64,000 nucleotides of DNA from Burkholderia sp. WSM2232 (GCF_000472545.1 NZ_AWZV01000015.1:114578-178577); one strand, 5' to 3'; positions 8,521-17,607 are shown, counted from the stretch's first letter. Translations and numbers: made by a program. Notes: generated by a model not told the origin, from the sequence alone.

Positions 8521-9525
8521 CTAACGGGCAGTACGACGAGCGAGCGGATTGCAGATATAACGAACCGCGTAGTCTGCGATAGGTGAGTAGGGAACCAGAC
8601 ACAGGCTGGAAAGCACGAGCGTTCCCACCTTCTTCTTGAGACTCCAGAAGGGGTTCGCCACGATCGCATGCAGATACCGGTGCGAATCCCTCAACATCCA
8701 ATGCCATCGGGTCATGAACGGCGCGTGATAGACACTCGAATAGAAATAGGCCCTTTCATACGCGAAGTCATGAAAGTCGGCCGGCAATTGCATTCCCAGG
8801 CGACGCAATGCCAGTTCCCGCAGGGTCAGCCAACGAGACGGGAATGCTTTGGGCGCCTTGCCGGTCTGATCAGAGTTGGCGAACGATGCGCTTGCCCCTG
8901 CTTCGTCAGATACCCGGTATCCGCCGAGCGACATGGGGATACTCGACACCGGTCCGACCAGAGCCGCCCCATAGATGGCATAAAAATCCGCGCCATACCG
9001 GTCCTTCATCGTTTCGGGCACCGGGAAGATCTTTCTGAGCGCACTGACGCTATAGGCGTTTCCCGAAGCCGGCGGTGACGGGTAGAGCCAGCCGTTCAGC
9101 AGCAGCTTGCGACAGTCGCCGTCAATTCGGGAATGGGGAACATACGCACCCATACACTTGCTCATGTGATCAATGACGTCGAGGCGGAATTGCACTTTCG
9201 CCAGATTTTCGCTCGCAAAGCGCTGCATCACTCTGGTCACGGCGCCCTGGTAGAGCAGGTCATCGGCGTCGAGAAACAGCACGTAGTCGGTTTTGGCGAG
9301 ATGAAGCCCCAGGTTGTAGGCGGACACCTGCCCGCCGTTGTCTTTGAAAACGGACTTGATGCGACTGCCATATCCTTCGATGATTGCACGCGACCCGTCT
9401 GTCGAGCCGTCGTCGATCACTATGACCTGAGTGCGCATGTAGTCCTGGGCGAGCGCCGAATCGATCGCCTGCGCGAGGAACTGTTCGAAGTTATGGTTGC
9501 AGATTACAACCGTCATATCCTTCAT
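8521..9525 (-). CDS. Glycosyltransferase family 2
   Basis: GT-A fold glycosyltransferase of 334 residues, which transfers a sugar from a nucleotide sugar to a saccharide or lipid acceptor. Seen: TVVICNHNFEQFLAQAIDSA at the N-terminus, the nucleotide-binding VIDDGSTDGS around residue 36, and the metal-binding FLDADD near residue 80 (the DxD-type motif). The C-terminal 80 residues are amphipathic and basic, suggesting membrane association, but no clear transmembrane helix is present. It is 47 bp downstream of, and co-oriented with, a paralogue (9573-10616) that aligns along the first 130 residues, so the pair is a tandem duplication and probably co-transcribed. The acceptor is unknown; no polysaccharide export or polymerase genes are nearby. 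Confidence 0.88.
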   Translation of the reverse strand: MKDMTVVICNHNFEQFLAQAIDSALAQDYMRTQVIVIDDGSTDGSRAIIEGYGSRIKSVFKDNGGQVSAYNLGLHLAKTDYVLFLDADDLLYQGAVTRVMQRFASENLAKVQFRLDVIDHMSKCMGAYVPHSRIDGDCRKLLLNGWLYPSPPASGNAYSVSALRKIFPVPETMKDRYGADFYAIYGAALVGPVSSIPMSLGGYRVSDEAGASASFANSDQTGKAPKAFPSRWLTLRELALRRLGMQLPADFHDFAYERAYFYSSVYHAPFMTRWHWMLRDSHRYLHAIVANPFWSLKKKVGTLVLSSLCLVPYSPIADYAVRYICNPLARRTAR

Positions 9526-9572
9526 GGTCGTTCAGGCGTACGAATAGAAAGCGCTATGGACTGCGATGCCTT

Positions 9573-10616
9573 TCATATGAACCGGCGGCGAATCAGCGTG
9601 CTGGCAATGTTTTTCGGGGCGAGCAGGGTGGCAATGCTCCATCCGGCGATGAGGCAGCGGAAGGCGGGACGCTCGAAACTCGCGCGGAACGGAATAGAGA
9701 AGGCATCTCGCAGCGCCCGGACCCGGCTGTCGCCAGGCAGCGGATGCTGCGCCGGTGTGAGCCGCAACGAGGCAACCCGCAATTGCAGCAAGTGCGGCGC
9801 ACAGAACAGGGTGCTAAGCGGCGGCGCCGGCCGGCCGGTCATTGCGCAGGCCTTGCACGCGGCGCTGTGACGCTTCAGCGCACGCGCAATCTCGCGGCCG
9901 AAGTTGCTGGTGCTCGCACTCATGGCGCTGTCATTGGCGCCATGCATGCGATAGAGCACCAAAGGCGCGGCGATCGTTTCGACATCGCCCATGTAGGGGG
10001 CCATGGCAATGCAGGTCGAGTCCGTGAACGAATCGTAAGTCCCGTCCAGTGGAAAGATTTTTTCCAGAAAGCTGCGCGCGTAGGCGTTTCCCGAGCCCGG
10101 CGGCGTGGGATATTCGGAGGTCTCATACGCCCAGTGACGGATCGCCTCGCACGACAGTCCCGGGGGGATCTTCGGGATTACGTTGCGGATTTTCGGAACG
10201 ACGTTTTGTATCGGACGTCCCTGAGCGTCGACGCGCTCCATCAGCACCTGAACCTTGCTGAGACCGGTTCGCCATACCGAGGCAATGGAGCGCAGCGCGC
10301 CGGGTACCAGAACGTCGTCGGCATCGAGAAAAATGACGATGTCGCCCGTGCTTCGCCCGAAGCCCACGTTGTTGGCTTCCCGCTGGCCACCGTTCTCCTT
10401 GAACACGGCCGTGATCTTGTCGCCGAACGAGTGGATGACTTGCGCTGAGTCGTCGGTCGAACCATCGTCGACCACGATAACTTCGACGTTACGCCAGTCC
10501 TGGGTTAGCGCGCTCTCAATCGCCTGACGAATAAAACGCCCGTAGTTGTAATTGGCAATGACGATGGAGAAAAACAGATCTTCGTTTGAGACAGGTGCGC
10601 TGTGTCGCATGTTCAT
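9573..10616 (-). CDS. Glycosyltransferase family 2 (tandem paralogue)
   Basis: A 347-residue GT-A fold enzyme, first gene of a two-gene unit with 8521-9525. Seen: FFSIVIANYNYGRFIRQAIE, VVDDGSTDDS near residue 53, FKENGGQREANNVG, and FLDADD near residue 97. In the middle part both paralogues share a PPGSGNAY/PPASGNAY stretch followed by FLEKIFPL/LRKIFPV, probably acceptor-site elements. The start has CCTCC on the plus strand at 10623-10627, which is GGAGG on the coding strand, seven bases before the ATG. The C-terminus ends in a basic segment and may sit on the inner membrane. Function in surface glycan or lipid glycosylation is inferred. Confidence 0.88.
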   Translation of the reverse strand: MNMRHSAPVSNEDLFFSIVIANYNYGRFIRQAIESALTQDWRNVEVIVVDDGSTDDSAQVIHSFGDKITAVFKENGGQREANNVGFGRSTGDIVIFLDADDVLVPGALRSIASVWRTGLSKVQVLMERVDAQGRPIQNVVPKIRNVIPKIPPGLSCEAIRHWAYETSEYPTPPGSGNAYARSFLEKIFPLDGTYDSFTDSTCIAMAPYMGDVETIAAPLVLYRMHGANDSAMSASTSNFGREIARALKRHSAACKACAMTGRPAPPLSTLFCAPHLLQLRVASLRLTPAQHPLPGDSRVRALRDAFSIPFRASFERPAFRCLIAGWSIATLLAPKNIASTLIRRRFI

Positions 10617-10992
10617 CGATTACCTCCGGCTTTTCTCATCGACCAGGTGCCTCGAACCAGCCGGCATCCGCTACACCGCAAAGCAACTGCGGATTTTGCC
10701 ATTGAGGGGCCACGGCTCGTCGTGCGCTATTGACTGGTAGTTCACCTGAAGGAATGTAGGGGAGGCGTTTAAGACATCAGTACTTGCGGCCTAAAATCGG
10801 GCGATAAAGGCGCAAAATGTTGAACTGCAGTACTTCCGCTGCGAAGTTCTTAATTTGCGATAAATGGCGAGATGACGCCGCCAATCGTACTAGGAATAAT
10901 CCGTCCGTAGTCACACAAAATCGCTTTATGAATTTGCCGCGGTCGGCTGGCCGACGCTCACAGGCCAATGAGGTCGCGGAGCGTCGTTCTAT

Positions 10993-11097
10993 TCATAAGA
11001 TCTGATTGACGTTGCGCGGTGCCACGTATTCCTTATCCGCGAATTGCGAAGGCGCTCGTTCTGTGAATGGCAATAACCCGTCTGGCGTCGTTTTCAT
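10993..11097 (-). CDS. Micro-ORF (34 aa) overlapping the previous stop
   Basis: Begins MKTTPDGLLPFTE and ends VAPRNVNQIL. It starts inside the stop codon of the upstream 16-residue ORF (ATGA overlap), with no ribosome binding site of its own, as expected only if coupled. No family is recognised. It could equally be chance or the tail of a frameshifted gene. Confidence 0.25.
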   Translation of the reverse strand: MKTTPDGLLPFTERAPSQFADKEYVAPRNVNQIL

Positions 11098-11144
11098 AGT
11101 ACGAGAAGCATGGCGATCACCTTTTGCTTATCTGTCAGTGCCAT
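11094..11144 (-). CDS. Micro-ORF (16 aa), possible leader peptide or gene remnant
   Basis: Encodes MALTDKQKVIAMLLVL. The ATG follows AGGAGA with a six-base spacer, an excellent ribosome binding site. Its stop codon overlaps the next ATG (ATGA), so translation could be coupled to the 34-residue ORF that follows. The sequence looks like the N-terminus of a larger protein, so it may be a remnant. No function is assigned. Confidence 0.3.
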   Translation of the reverse strand: MALTDKQKVIAMLLVL

Positions 11145-11330
11145 TTGAAATCTCCTAATATGTACTCGCCCAAGGCGAGCCGCGAGATATGTTCAGGCGA
11201 TTAAGGTCGACAAACCAATCGGTATCGGCGGCAACGCGGCAATATTCGAATGTCTGAGGAAAAATGCGCGGTTTGCAAATAGCGGTTCTGTCCAGCGACG
11301 AGGTGACGGGCCATCATCGGGAGCTAATTT

Positions 11331-11822
11331 ATGAAGGTCGCTTTTTATAAGGGAACGCGCCCGGGTCTCTCCGGGATCTTCAATCGGTTAATGCGGTGGC
11401 GGACCAATAGTCCTTACTCGCATTGCGAACTCGTCGTCGCTCCGATTGACGACGCGTATTTGTGTGCATCGTCATCGTTAGAGGATGGGGGCGTGCGCTT
11501 CGTCGTCACCAGACTGGACCCGGCGCGGTGGGACATCGTTGGGTCCGGCATCGGTACGGTGACCGAGCGAGCCGCGGTGGAGTGGTTCAACGATCACCTC
11601 GGAGAGCCTTACGATCTCGCGGCCGTGTTCAGCCTGCTGTGGAGCCGGCGCCATCGCGAAGGCCATTGGCACTGCTCGGAGTCGATCGGCGCGGCGCTGG
11701 GTATTCGGGAGCCGTGGCGCTTCGATCCGGCTACGCTGTACGCGGCGCTTTCTTCGGAGCCGGCGCCATCGCCGTCCGACGACATGTCGCCGCTAGTGCC
11801 AGCATGCCAGCGAAGCGGTTGA
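11331..11822 (+). CDS. Permuted papain-like (YiiX/NlpC-P60-type) hydrolase
   Basis: A 163-residue soluble protein. Seen: YSHCELVV near residue 29 (candidate active-site His) and WHCSESIGAALG near residue 111 (candidate nucleophilic Cys). This His-before-Cys order is the circularly permuted arrangement of YiiX/LRAT-like papain-fold enzymes. The N-terminal MKVAFYKGTRPGLSGIFNRL and the aromatic HLGEPYDLAAVFSLLW between them also fit. Relatives occur in bacterial genomes and in phages and are thought to act on peptides, lipids or cell-wall amides; the substrate here is unknown. ATG 11331 has GGGAG about ten bases upstream. No signal peptide is visible. It is alone and converges on the hybrid kinase gene. 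Confidence 0.7.
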   Translation: MKVAFYKGTRPGLSGIFNRLMRWRTNSPYSHCELVVAPIDDAYLCASSSLEDGGVRFVVTRLDPARWDIVGSGIGTVTERAAVEWFNDHLGEPYDLAAVFSLLWSRRHREGHWHCSESIGAALGIREPWRFDPATLYAALSSEPAPSPSDDMSPLVPACQRSG

Positions 11823-12039
11823 TGATGTCCGGGTTGCGGGACTTGCCGTTTTGCATGCCGATATCCCTCACGTGCCGGCGAATTGCGAATCGTGAATTGC
11901 GGACCTTGAAGCAGGGCGACCCTCGACGCGTAGGCCCGCGAAATGACGCGCCTTCAGCCAATTTCTCGCAGAATGCGCGGCGTGAAGTCGTCGACAAACC
12001 CGCCTATGCCGTCATCTGCACACGGTATCCGCTGAGCGG

Positions 12040-13617
12040 CTATTGCTCGTGCGTGCCGGCGATTGCCGCGAGGAGCGCGTCGATTGGCGCAGGCTTGGTC
12101 AGGAACACATCGAACAGTGCGTGGGGGCGCGTCTGTGCGCCAAGCCCTGTCAGTGCAACCAGTGAGACCCGCTCGCCATGCATGCGGCGTATGCGGCTGG
12201 CCACTTCCTCGCCGCTGATGTCGGGAAGGCCGATGTCGAGCACCACGACCTCCGGGCGGAATTCCTCGACGAGGCGCAGTGCAGACGCCCCGTCCGCCGC
12301 TACCGCAGTAACGTGCCCTTCCTCCTGGAGTAGCGCAGCGAGGCCTTGCGCCGCATCCTCGTTGTCGTCCGCTATCACCACGCGGCGGCCGGTGGTCTCC
12401 ACCCGCGGCGCGGGAGCCGGCGGCGCCGAAAGCACTTGACAGGCCGCCAGCGGAAGCCGCACCTCGAAGGTACTGCCCAAGCCGTGCCCCGCGCTGCTCG
12501 CAGTCACCGTGCCGCCATGAAGCTCGGCAAGGGCACGCACCAGAGCCAGACCGATACCAAGGCCCCCTTGCCCCCGGGCGGCCGGCGCCTGCCCGAACAT
12601 TGCAAAGACGCGCGTCAGGTCATCCGGCGCGATGCCGACTCCGTTGTCGCTCACCCTGATGACGGCATACCCGTCTTCCCGTGCCGCTGTCAGCCGTACC
12701 CAGCCCCCGCCCGGCGTATAACGAAGCGCATTATTGAGGAGGTTCTGAACGATCTGCGCGATCCTGACCGCATCGGCATCGACGATCACCGGCTCTTGAA
12801 TCAGGTCGACTTCCAGCGTGTGCGTGGGACCGTCCGAAGGCAGGCGCGCACGTGCGCTGACGACAACATCGTCTAGAATCGCCTGCAGATGGACAGGTGC
12901 ACGCCTGATTTCGATCTTTCCTTGCGCGATGCGCGATATGTCGAGCAGATCATCGGTGAGCCGCGCGGCTTTGCCAAGCTGACGCTCGAGTATGTCCAAT
13001 GCGCTGCCAGTTCCAAGCCGCGCGCTGTCGCCGGGCTTGTGGGCCGCTACCGCCTGGGTGTCGCGCGTCAACATTTCGACCGCCGTGCGCATGGCGCCAA
13101 GCGGGTCGCGAAGTTCGTGGGCCAGTGTCGCGAGAAATTCGTCTTTGCGGCGGTCGGCGAGTCGAAGGGCTCGCTCGGCAGCGTCTTTGGCCTGCAGGGC
13201 GTTTTCCGCCCGCCGGCGCGCCTCGAGCAGTTCGCGTTCGTACTTGTGCCGGTCACTGACCGTCATGACCGCGAATTCGTCGAACTGTTCTCCTGGCTCG
13301 CCCAAACGCGATATGTTCACCAGCACCGGAACAATCGTCCCATCACCGCGCAGCATGTCGAGCTTGACCTCCGCGACCGAGCGCTGAAGATCGAGCAGCG
13401 GTGCGAGGTGGGTCTGCAGAAAAATTCTGCCCCCGACCGTAATGAGATCCTGAAACCTCTTGTGTCCCACGAGCGACGACGCATCAAAGCCGAGCCACCG
13501 ACACAAGGTCTGGTTCGCACGCAGGATGACGCCGCCTGGCACAGTGGTGAAGAGCCCGCACGGCGCGATATCGTATGCCGCGCCATAGTCGGGCGGATGC
13601 GTGTACGCGTCACGCAT
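12040..13617 (-). CDS. PAS-domain hybrid histidine kinase with C-terminal receiver
   Basis: Cytoplasmic sensor kinase of 525 residues with no membrane segment. Domain order: PAS (about 10-125, with DIAPCGLFTTVPGG and WLGFDASSLVGH), a coiled-coil linker (125-148), HisKA with the phospho-accepting His157 in AHELRDPLG, a HATPase_c domain (N box LLNNALRYTPGG near 290, SDNGVGIAPDD near 317, G box GGLGIGLALV), and a receiver domain (about 408-520) with acidic DDNED and phospho-acceptor Asp in VVLDIGLPD. Its ATG lies inside the 3' end of the RsbQ-like hydrolase gene (8-bp overlap), so the two are co-translated. No output DNA-binding domain is present, so the signal must pass to a separate regulator. 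The hydrolase probably feeds a ligand or product to the PAS domain. Confidence 0.93.
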   Translation of the reverse strand: MRDAYTHPPDYGAAYDIAPCGLFTTVPGGVILRANQTLCRWLGFDASSLVGHKRFQDLITVGGRIFLQTHLAPLLDLQRSVAEVKLDMLRGDGTIVPVLVNISRLGEPGEQFDEFAVMTVSDRHKYERELLEARRRAENALQAKDAAERALRLADRRKDEFLATLAHELRDPLGAMRTAVEMLTRDTQAVAAHKPGDSARLGTGSALDILERQLGKAARLTDDLLDISRIAQGKIEIRRAPVHLQAILDDVVVSARARLPSDGPTHTLEVDLIQEPVIVDADAVRIAQIVQNLLNNALRYTPGGGWVRLTAAREDGYAVIRVSDNGVGIAPDDLTRVFAMFGQAPAARGQGGLGIGLALVRALAELHGGTVTASSAGHGLGSTFEVRLPLAACQVLSAPPAPAPRVETTGRRVVIADDNEDAAQGLAALLQEEGHVTAVAADGASALRLVEEFRPEVVVLDIGLPDISGEEVASRIRRMHGERVSLVALTGLGAQTRPHALFDVFLTKPAPIDALLAAIAGTHEQ

Positions 13618-14422
13618 GGAGCTGCTCGAGTTCTCGCAGAAACCCCTTCATCGCGTCGACACTCGCGCCCGGTGCGCTGAGATGGGGGCAATGCCCGATA
13701 TTTTCGACGACAGCCAGTTTGCTGCCGCGCATTGCGCGGTGCATGTATTCGCCGACGCAAACCGGCGCGAGCAGGTCGTCGTCTGACTGAATGATCAATG
13801 TGGGCGTGCTGACGAGCGGGAGTTCGTTGCGGTGGTCCGCGAGGAACGTGACGCGCGCAAAGTGTCTTGCGATGTCCGGATCGGTGCGGCAAAAGCTGTT
13901 GGTGAGCTCGTCCCCGAGTTCGGGCTTCTCGGGTGCGCCCATGATGGATGGCGCCATCGTGCTCGACCAGCCGAGAAAGTTGTTTTCCAGCGTGTCGAGC
14001 AGGCTCTCGATATCCGCCCGGCTGAAGCCGCCCGTGTAGTCGCCGTCGTTGATGAACGAGGGCGAAGGGCCGACCATGATGTTCGCAGCAAACCGGCGAG
14101 GCTGTTCGAGAGCCGCCAGCATGCCGATCATTGCGCTCACTGAGTGTCCAACGAAAATCACTGGTCCCGTCGCGGTGGCATCCATGATTTCGAGCACGTC
14201 GGCGGCATAGCCGCGCAGCGACGAGTATTTGTCGTAGTCGTAACAGGACAGATCGGAGGAGCCACTGCCGACCAAGTCGAACAACACCGTCCGATAGCGG
14301 CCTTCGAATGTCGGGGCAACATAGCGCCACATGGACTGGTCGCAGCCGAAACCGTGCGAGAAGACCATGGTCGCAGGCCCGTCGCCCGTTACCCGTACTT
14401 GATTCCGTTTAATGACATCCAT
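13610..14422 (-). CDS. rsbQ: RsbQ/KAI2-like alpha/beta hydrolase
   Basis: Cytoplasmic alpha/beta hydrolase of 270 residues; Bacillus RsbQ has 269. It begins MDVIKRNQVRVTGDG and contains FSHGFGCDQSMW, closely like RsbQ. Catalytic triad: Ser94 in GHSVS, an Asp in SDDDLLAP (214-216), and His244 in NIGHCPHL. In B. subtilis RsbQ is the required partner of the PAS-phosphatase RsbP in energy-stress signalling; plant KAI2/D14 karrikin and strigolactone receptors share the fold. Here the partner is a PAS hybrid histidine kinase whose gene overlaps by 8 bp. ATG 14422 is chosen because homology starts there; an in-frame extension of 32 residues upstream is not supported. A role in making or sensing a small hydrophobic ligand for the PAS domain is inferred. 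Confidence 0.85.
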   Translation of the reverse strand: MDVIKRNQVRVTGDGPATMVFSHGFGCDQSMWRYVAPTFEGRYRTVLFDLVGSGSSDLSCYDYDKYSSLRGYAADVLEIMDATATGPVIFVGHSVSAMIGMLAALEQPRRFAANIMVGPSPSFINDGDYTGGFSRADIESLLDTLENNFLGWSSTMAPSIMGAPEKPELGDELTNSFCRTDPDIARHFARVTFLADHRNELPLVSTPTLIIQSDDDLLAPVCVGEYMHRAMRGSKLAVVENIGHCPHLSAPGASVDAMKGFLRELEQLHA

Positions 14423-15040
14423 GCAGATTTTCGCCCAGGTTAGGAAGAACATAAGTTCGGGCCAGAACGCGCGGCTCTCTTCTTCCGCTTGCCAGACTGC
14501 GGTGACTCCCGTTTGCAACGCTCACGGATAGTTCCGGCTGATCAGCGTTGCGCTCCGGGTGCAGCACCATGGCTGCCGATAATGCTACAGCAAGAAGACA
14601 CGGTATCTGTTTTCGTGGGCCGGTAACAAAGATTTCCGTTCGGGCGGGAAGTATGGAAAAGGGTGGTAGCGGCAGGTAAGAGCGCCGCGCTTCTACTTAC
14701 GAGGCCACGACGCCATGACGCCAGGAGCCGACTGGGGCGTCGTCATGCGTGCGTTGCAGCCGGTGCTGCGTGGCCGCTGTGGGGCCGCTGGGGGGCCGCT
14801 GTAGGGCCGCTGTAGGGCCGCGGTTGGATTGCTGTGGGGCCGCTGTAGCAGGCACCCGCTATTGCACACCGTGCCGGACGCGTTGAGCGTGCCGCCCGAC
14901 AGGTGCACGATGTCATGGACAATCCGCGATCGGTATAAGGGTTGCCAGTCACCGTTTCTCTTTGGTTCGTCCATTCATGCAGACCGGAAAGCGCGCCTTC
15001 CGGCATCGCGCAGATCGGGTTCGGACGACAGCACCGTTCT
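14423..15040. other. Gene-free stretch with tandem repeats
   Basis: Upstream region of the rsbQ-like gene followed by the 3' flank of the multicopper oxidase gene. It holds a 12-bp tandem repeat (14771-14848). Short reading frames over the repeat encode only repeated peptides and are not believed. Confidence 0.5.
14771..14848. repeat. Imperfect 12-bp tandem repeat (GGGCCGCTGTAG)
   Basis: About six units of the type GGGCCGCTGTAG or GGGGCCGCTGTG, with one interrupted stretch. It is intergenic, about 230 bp from the stop codon of the multicopper oxidase gene. Confidence 0.8.
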
Positions 15041-15067
15041 CGCGAGGGGCTTCTCAAGCCCCTCGCG
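15041..15067. terminator. Perfect 12-bp hairpin just after the multicopper oxidase gene
   Basis: CGCGAGGGGCTT, a CTC loop, then AAGCCCCTCGCG: a perfect 12-bp stem with a 3-nt loop, beginning 11 bases past the stop codon of the minus-strand oxidase gene. It lacks a U-tract, so it may be a weak intrinsic terminator or an mRNA-end stabiliser. Confidence 0.55.
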
Positions 15068-15078
15068 ACTCCTGCCTC

Positions 15079-17355
15079 TCACGGCCCGGCGTAATCCCGC
15101 GCCGTGCAAAGCGCGCCTGCCAGCGCAACCTGTGTCTCGTCCTTGCCGCGCAGGCGGGCGAGCCAACGCGCCGTGTCATGCGTCAGCGCGCTCAGTGGCG
15201 CTGTGACGCGCTGCAGGTACGCCGTTGCAGGCGACACGACGCTCACGTTTTCCATCATTCCCCGGTCCTCATGATCGAGAATATGGCAGTGCATCACAAA
15301 TTCGCCGGTGAAGTCCTGGTAGATCGTGCGCATCGACAGCGTGTAGCCCGCTTTGAGAAAGAGCGTGTCGCGCACGACGCCCTGCAGATTGCAATACTCG
15401 GCGTCACCTGTTGCTGTTTCCTCGGCGCTGCATCCGCCCGAGCCGTTGAAGACCGAATGTCCAGCCGCGTTCGTGATGTCCATGATCCTGAACGGATTCG
15501 TATGGATGTGAAACACATGCGTCGCCAGCACGGTCGCCGAGACGTTCCATTGGTCGATGTTGCCGAGCACGCCGGTATAGGCGACCTTTGCCGGATCGTA
15601 GGTCTCGCCGTTGATGACAAAGCGCGGCGCGGGAATCGGGTTGGTCGGCCCCGGAAGCTGGATGTCGAACTGCGCGGGCACGACATTGGCCACCGGTCCG
15701 TCGACGGGAATGGTGGGAGCAAATGCACGCAGGTTCAGCGAGGCAAGGTCGGAGCGCGCCGGCTCGGGCAGATTTGGATTGCCAGCGACGAGCTGATCGC
15801 GAACGTACTGCCAGTATCTGGAATGATTGCCCACTGTGGTATCGGCGATGTTTGTGCCGGGCCCCACGCGCGCGAGTGCCAGCAGCCGCCGGTCTTTCGC
15901 TTTCATCGAGTTGATGCGGAAGTTGATGGTGGCAGACGCATCGGCTGCCTCGTCGAGCATGCAGTAAAGGCCAGGTGCCGGGAACGCGACGAGTACGTCG
16001 CTGCGATAACCTGGATCCATTGAGTTGACGTCCTTCTCGACCATCGCGGACATCGTGATTCCGTCCTCTGCGAACTCGAGTTGCTTGACGACTTCACCGT
16101 TGCACAATGCGTCGAGCGCGACTGCCTGTGACGACTTGGTGTGACTGCCCGCGAGCTTCGATGCAGCAGAAATGGTCGCGGCGTTGACCTGCGCAGGCGA
16201 CAGCGTCTGCGAATCCGCGAGACCCAGCGCCGAGAGATTGGCGCGCACGAACTTCACGTTGATAGTGTCGCGGTTGCCGCCATGCACCATTCGCAGACGA
16301 CGGATTTCGCCTGCCGGGATAAAGGTCGTGGCACTCGGGAACACCGGCTGCACGATGCCGTTGATCTGCGTATAGCGCCCTGAGATGACCCACGTCGAAT
16401 TGAGCTGGCCGGCATGTCCGGGTCGCGGGTCGGGTACGAACGCAAGCTGGTTGTTGTAGCCGCGTATTTCGCCTTTGCTGCCCGTCGGGCACTGCCATTC
16501 GAAAGTGGTCGGATCGGCGAGCGGCACCTCGGAGCTGGCGCTGCCAAAGCAGCCGTATTCGATCTGCTGGAAAAGCAGGACATGCTCGCGCAACGGCTGC
16601 GCAGGCTGCTTGCGATGCAGGATCGTGTCGATATCCGCACTGCCGTCGACCACGCCGGCGCGCGCAGGCCGCGAGCCGCGCACGATCAACACCCCCGCCA
16701 TGCCGCTTGCGACGTTGATCGCAGTGGAACCGTGCAGATGCGCGTGATACCAGAACGTGCCCGAAGGATGATTCGCCGGAATCTGGAAATTGAATACGCG
16801 CGGTTTGTCGCCCGGGTGCACGGTGATCAGCACGTTGTCCTGGTCCCCCGACGGAGAGATATGCAAGCCGTGCGTGTGAAGGTTGGTGTCGTTGAAACAG
16901 TGCGGCGTCGAATGATCCGGATTAGCCGGGCAATTTGCGGGCGGATTGTTCGCCTCCAACTGATTGTCGAGCGTGACCTTAAGCCTCGCGTCCGGCTTGA
17001 CGCTGATGGTCGGTCCGGTCGGGCAGCCGTTGTACGAGCGCATCCACACTGTGTCGAATGCATCCGTGGACGGGTTGTAAATGCGATAGGTGCCCATCTG
17101 CACTTTCAGTTTGACTGCCCCTGAATTGCCCGAAGGATTCAGGCCTTTCAGACATTGCAACCGCTCGGCTTTGGAGCCGAGGCCGCCGGATGCGTCGGAG
17201 AGCGCATTCTCGGCGGATGCTTCGGGGGTGTCGCTCAAGTCGTCGAACGAACGCGCGTCGAGCGAGCTTTGCGCCGCGCCGAGCGGCGGAACCAGGGCGA
17301 GAAACGACGAAAGCGTTGCCATTTTTATGGCAGGAGAACTGAATAACTTCTTCAT
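15079..17355 (-). CDS. Periplasmic multicopper oxidase
   Basis: Copper-dependent oxidase of 758 residues that couples oxidation of a substrate (phenolics, metal ions or bilirubin-like compounds) to reduction of O2 to water. The protein starts with MKKLFSSPAIKMATLSSFLALVPPLGAAQ, a Sec-type signal peptide, so it is exported. All four copper motifs are seen: HTHGLHISPSGD, FWYHAHLHGSTA, HVFHIHTNPF, and near the C-terminus MHCHILDHEDRGMM, giving the type 1 site and the T2/T3 trinuclear cluster. It is longer than CueO-type enzymes (about 500), with an extended middle domain. ATG 17355 follows GGAGG at a six-base spacing, better than the in-frame start 11 codons upstream. No copper-resistance genes are near, so a role in copper tolerance is not indicated by context. 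Confidence 0.92.
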   Translation of the reverse strand: MKKLFSSPAIKMATLSSFLALVPPLGAAQSSLDARSFDDLSDTPEASAENALSDASGGLGSKAERLQCLKGLNPSGNSGAVKLKVQMGTYRIYNPSTDAFDTVWMRSYNGCPTGPTISVKPDARLKVTLDNQLEANNPPANCPANPDHSTPHCFNDTNLHTHGLHISPSGDQDNVLITVHPGDKPRVFNFQIPANHPSGTFWYHAHLHGSTAINVASGMAGVLIVRGSRPARAGVVDGSADIDTILHRKQPAQPLREHVLLFQQIEYGCFGSASSEVPLADPTTFEWQCPTGSKGEIRGYNNQLAFVPDPRPGHAGQLNSTWVISGRYTQINGIVQPVFPSATTFIPAGEIRRLRMVHGGNRDTINVKFVRANLSALGLADSQTLSPAQVNAATISAASKLAGSHTKSSQAVALDALCNGEVVKQLEFAEDGITMSAMVEKDVNSMDPGYRSDVLVAFPAPGLYCMLDEAADASATINFRINSMKAKDRRLLALARVGPGTNIADTTVGNHSRYWQYVRDQLVAGNPNLPEPARSDLASLNLRAFAPTIPVDGPVANVVPAQFDIQLPGPTNPIPAPRFVINGETYDPAKVAYTGVLGNIDQWNVSATVLATHVFHIHTNPFRIMDITNAAGHSVFNGSGGCSAEETATGDAEYCNLQGVVRDTLFLKAGYTLSMRTIYQDFTGEFVMHCHILDHEDRGMMENVSVVSPATAYLQRVTAPLSALTHDTARWLARLRGKDETQVALAGALCTARDYAGP

Positions 17356-17607
17356 GATGGCCTCCGCGGCACGGGCGCAGTGGATCAATTTCCAGAAGAA
17401 GTAATAGGGGACGCGAATTCGTGCCGGATGAATAGCCTTCGTTCAAATGTGCGCTACCGCACGGAAGATTTGTCGCCCCAAAGAGGTCCTTTTTACTGGC
17501 ACACGAAGGATTGGAGAGCAGTGCTGGATGGAACCGTTTCGCCTGTGTCACAACCCCATGCGCTCGCTGCGGGTTAGATGACGCGCCGCGTGGCGGATTC
17601 TGCAGGG

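Larger units (their letters stand above)
10617..11330. other. Gene-poor 0.7 kb stretch, lower GC than its surroundings
   Basis: No normal-sized gene is supported. The stretch is visibly richer in A/T than the flanks and lies between the glycosyltransferase pair and the permuted-papain gene. It contains the upstream region of 9573-10616, two CAGTACTT motifs exactly 50 bp apart (10778 and 10828), and on the minus strand two overlapping micro-ORFs (10993-11144). It could be a regulatory or decayed accessory region. Confidence 0.5.

Noticed and set aside
11731..11856. 41-codon ORF on the minus strand
   Set aside because: It overlaps the end of the permuted-papain gene in antisense and shows no recognisable family.
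14771..14848. Possible CRISPR-like array
   Set aside because: Units are 12 bp without spacers; it is a plain tandem repeat and no cas gene is present.
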